DNA from: Enoplosus armatus
Taxonomy: Eukaryota > Chordata > Actinopteri > Centrarchiformes > Enoplosidae
Length of the DNA: 64,000 nucleotides
Assembly (NCBI RefSeq): GCF_043641665.1
Contig: NC_092198.1
Span: 11,111,001 to 11,175,000, forward strand
Reading direction: 5' to 3'
The notes below the pieces were generated by a model. That model made no database searches and was not told the DNA's origin. It saw only the letters and a program-made list of their open reading frames with translations. The translations under genes and the position numbers were made by a program. This document shows, one piece after another, positions 62,636 to 64,000 of the stretch; the stretch's first letter is position 1, and each line of letters begins with the position of its first letter.

Positions 62636-64000
62636 AGAGAGAGAGAGCTGCGAAAGGTAGCGAGATGGAAGAAAGAGGTAGAAAATGTGAAAATATAACT
62701 AAATACAAAAACAGATCAATGTCAGCCCGGTTTTAGGCTTCGGTTAGGTTTAAATTCTTTTCAGATGTTTGAGAATATAATATCCAAACAAATATAATTT
62801 TGGATTTTGCACATATTGTTACATTTTGGTTTCCTGCACAGATTAACTTCAAGTTATCTGTCACACAGTTTACATGAGTGAAAGGACTGAAAGAGCGCCC
62901 TGACACCTTACAGGCATAAAGGAAAAAAAGAAACATACATTTCTAGCAATTTTTTCCACGTTGTGTTAATGAAACTAAGCAGGAGAGAGGAAAAGTTTCA
63001 TAAAACCAAAACAACACACATCCAGTTACTTCTCAGAGTGCTGCTAAAAGCCAAACACTCATTATCTCATTGTCCTCAAATATAGATCTGAAACAATTAG
63101 TCGATTAATCAATTAGTCGACCGAGTAATTTTTATAAGCAAAAATTGTCAAACACTCACTGGTTCCAGTTTCTAAAATCTGAGAATTTGCTGCTTTTCTT
63201 TGTCATAACTCATTTTAAATGTAATAACTTTGAGTTTTGGGACGGTTGGTCGGACAAAGCGACCAATTTGAAGATGTCACTTCGGGCTCTGGGGAGTTTG
63301 GACGGGTATTTCTTCACAATTTTTTGACATTTCATAGACTTTTTCATAGATTGATTCATCCAAAAAATTATCATCAGATTAAATGATAATGAAGACAATT
63401 GCTAATTGCATCCCTACTCTAATGTTAGTGTGCACACAGAGCTGTGTGTACAGAAAAAAAAAGCTCAGTTCCTTAAATGATGCTTCAGCTTGTCGGCTGA
63501 CTTCACAGTTGCTAAGCCTCGTCAAACCCACGCGTCTCACACTCGCTGACTCTCATTTACATACACAGCTATCTAAAAATTCAGCGAGTGAGTCCGTGTC
63601 CTCTCAGTGTGTTTTAATAGGATCCGATGATTTTTTGTTGCTATGATCGCGTTCAGGAGGGAATATCGGTCCCTCAGATGTTCATTTACTACAGGGGACA
63701 CAGCCACCCAATATCCTGCTGAATGTATATGCCACTGAAGCACTGCAGAGTAACTATGGCAACATATAGGGTGCTATAAGGCAGCATGTGACTTTGCTGC
63801 ACGTTGAGATGATATAATAAGCGTAGGTAGGGTCAGCACCTACTGTACTGTACAGTGAGAGGGGAGGCTTGTTTAATAGGAGTCCGACCAAAATAACCTG
63901 ACTCTTGTGTGTTCATCAGATCATTACTTGACATTCCAGTAAGTAGCACGGCCAGTGGTGTTGAGAAAGACTTATTTAACACAACCTTTATAAAATGTTA
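62636..64000 (+). other. mtmr9: mtmr9 3' UTR and downstream flank
   Basis: Begins with a GA run right after the stop codon. I see no canonical AATAAA before the window edge. Weaker variants occur (CATAAA near 62915 and 62999, ATTAAA near 63378), so the cleavage site is undetermined. An interspersed repeat occupies 63083-63418. No further gene recognised. Confidence 0.55.
63083..63418 (+). repeat. Interspersed repeat, 'TAATCG' TIR family, copy 3
   Basis: Starts TAGATCTGAAACAATTAGTC and 'gattaatcaattagtcgacc', continues with 'aagcaaaaattgtcaaacac', 'ctggttccagtttctaaaat', 'gagttttgggacggttggtc', 'aatttgaagatgtcacttcg' and ends 'aattgctaattgcatcccta'. It is the fullest copy of the family also present at 6161 and 9495, in the same orientation as the 6161 copy. 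Confidence 0.78.

Overview
The window is vertebrate genomic DNA, almost certainly from a ray-finned fish and probably a percomorph. Introns are GT-AG, (CA)n/(GT)n microsatellites are abundant, and interspersed repeats I recognise from acanthopterygian genomes recur: foldback elements carrying GTTAGCTTAGCTTAGCA, elements with TAATCG-type ends, L2 and Rex1/CR1-like LINE relics and a tRNA-derived SINE. No prokaryotic, viral or selfish-operon features are seen. No previously undescribed system is apparent.

Two protein-coding genes are supported, arranged head to head. On the minus strand is xkr6 (XK-related protein 6). Its first coding exon lies at 46744-47309 and its second at 541-737, separated by an intron of about 46 kb. 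The last and largest coding exon lies beyond the left edge, so the gene is cut by the window. On the plus strand is mtmr9 (myotubularin-related protein 9, a catalytically dead myotubularin). It is complete in ten coding exons from 55421 to 62635, and the conceptual product is 549 residues. About 7.6 kb separates the xkr6 start codon from the probable mtmr9 5' non-coding exon. As I recall, XKR6 and MTMR9 are also close neighbours on human chromosome 8p23.1, so this looks like conserved linkage.

Layout: 1-540 is xkr6 intron 2; 541-737 is xkr6 exon 2; 738-46743 is xkr6 intron 1, which holds five copies of a palindromic MITE-like family (one with a nested SINE), an L2 LINE relic, a terminal-inverted-repeat element, a long imperfect inverted repeat near 36.0-36.3 kb, many simple repeats and a few A/T-rich unique-looking blocks that could be regulatory. 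45880-47480 is a GC- and CpG-rich block around xkr6 exon 1. 47310-54917 is the intergenic region, with microsatellites and a Rex1/CR1-like LINE relic. 54918-62635 is mtmr9, and 62636-64000 is its 3' UTR or flank. The two gene products act separately: XKR6 is a multi-pass membrane protein of the XK/scramblase family, and MTMR9 is a cytosolic adaptor that supports active myotubularin phosphatases. Nothing in the sequence suggests a joint function beyond shared neighbourhood.

All similarity statements come from recognition by eye; no database search was run. Exon boundaries were placed by reading GT/AG sites and checking frame. Interspersed repeat limits are approximate unless terminal repeats are described.
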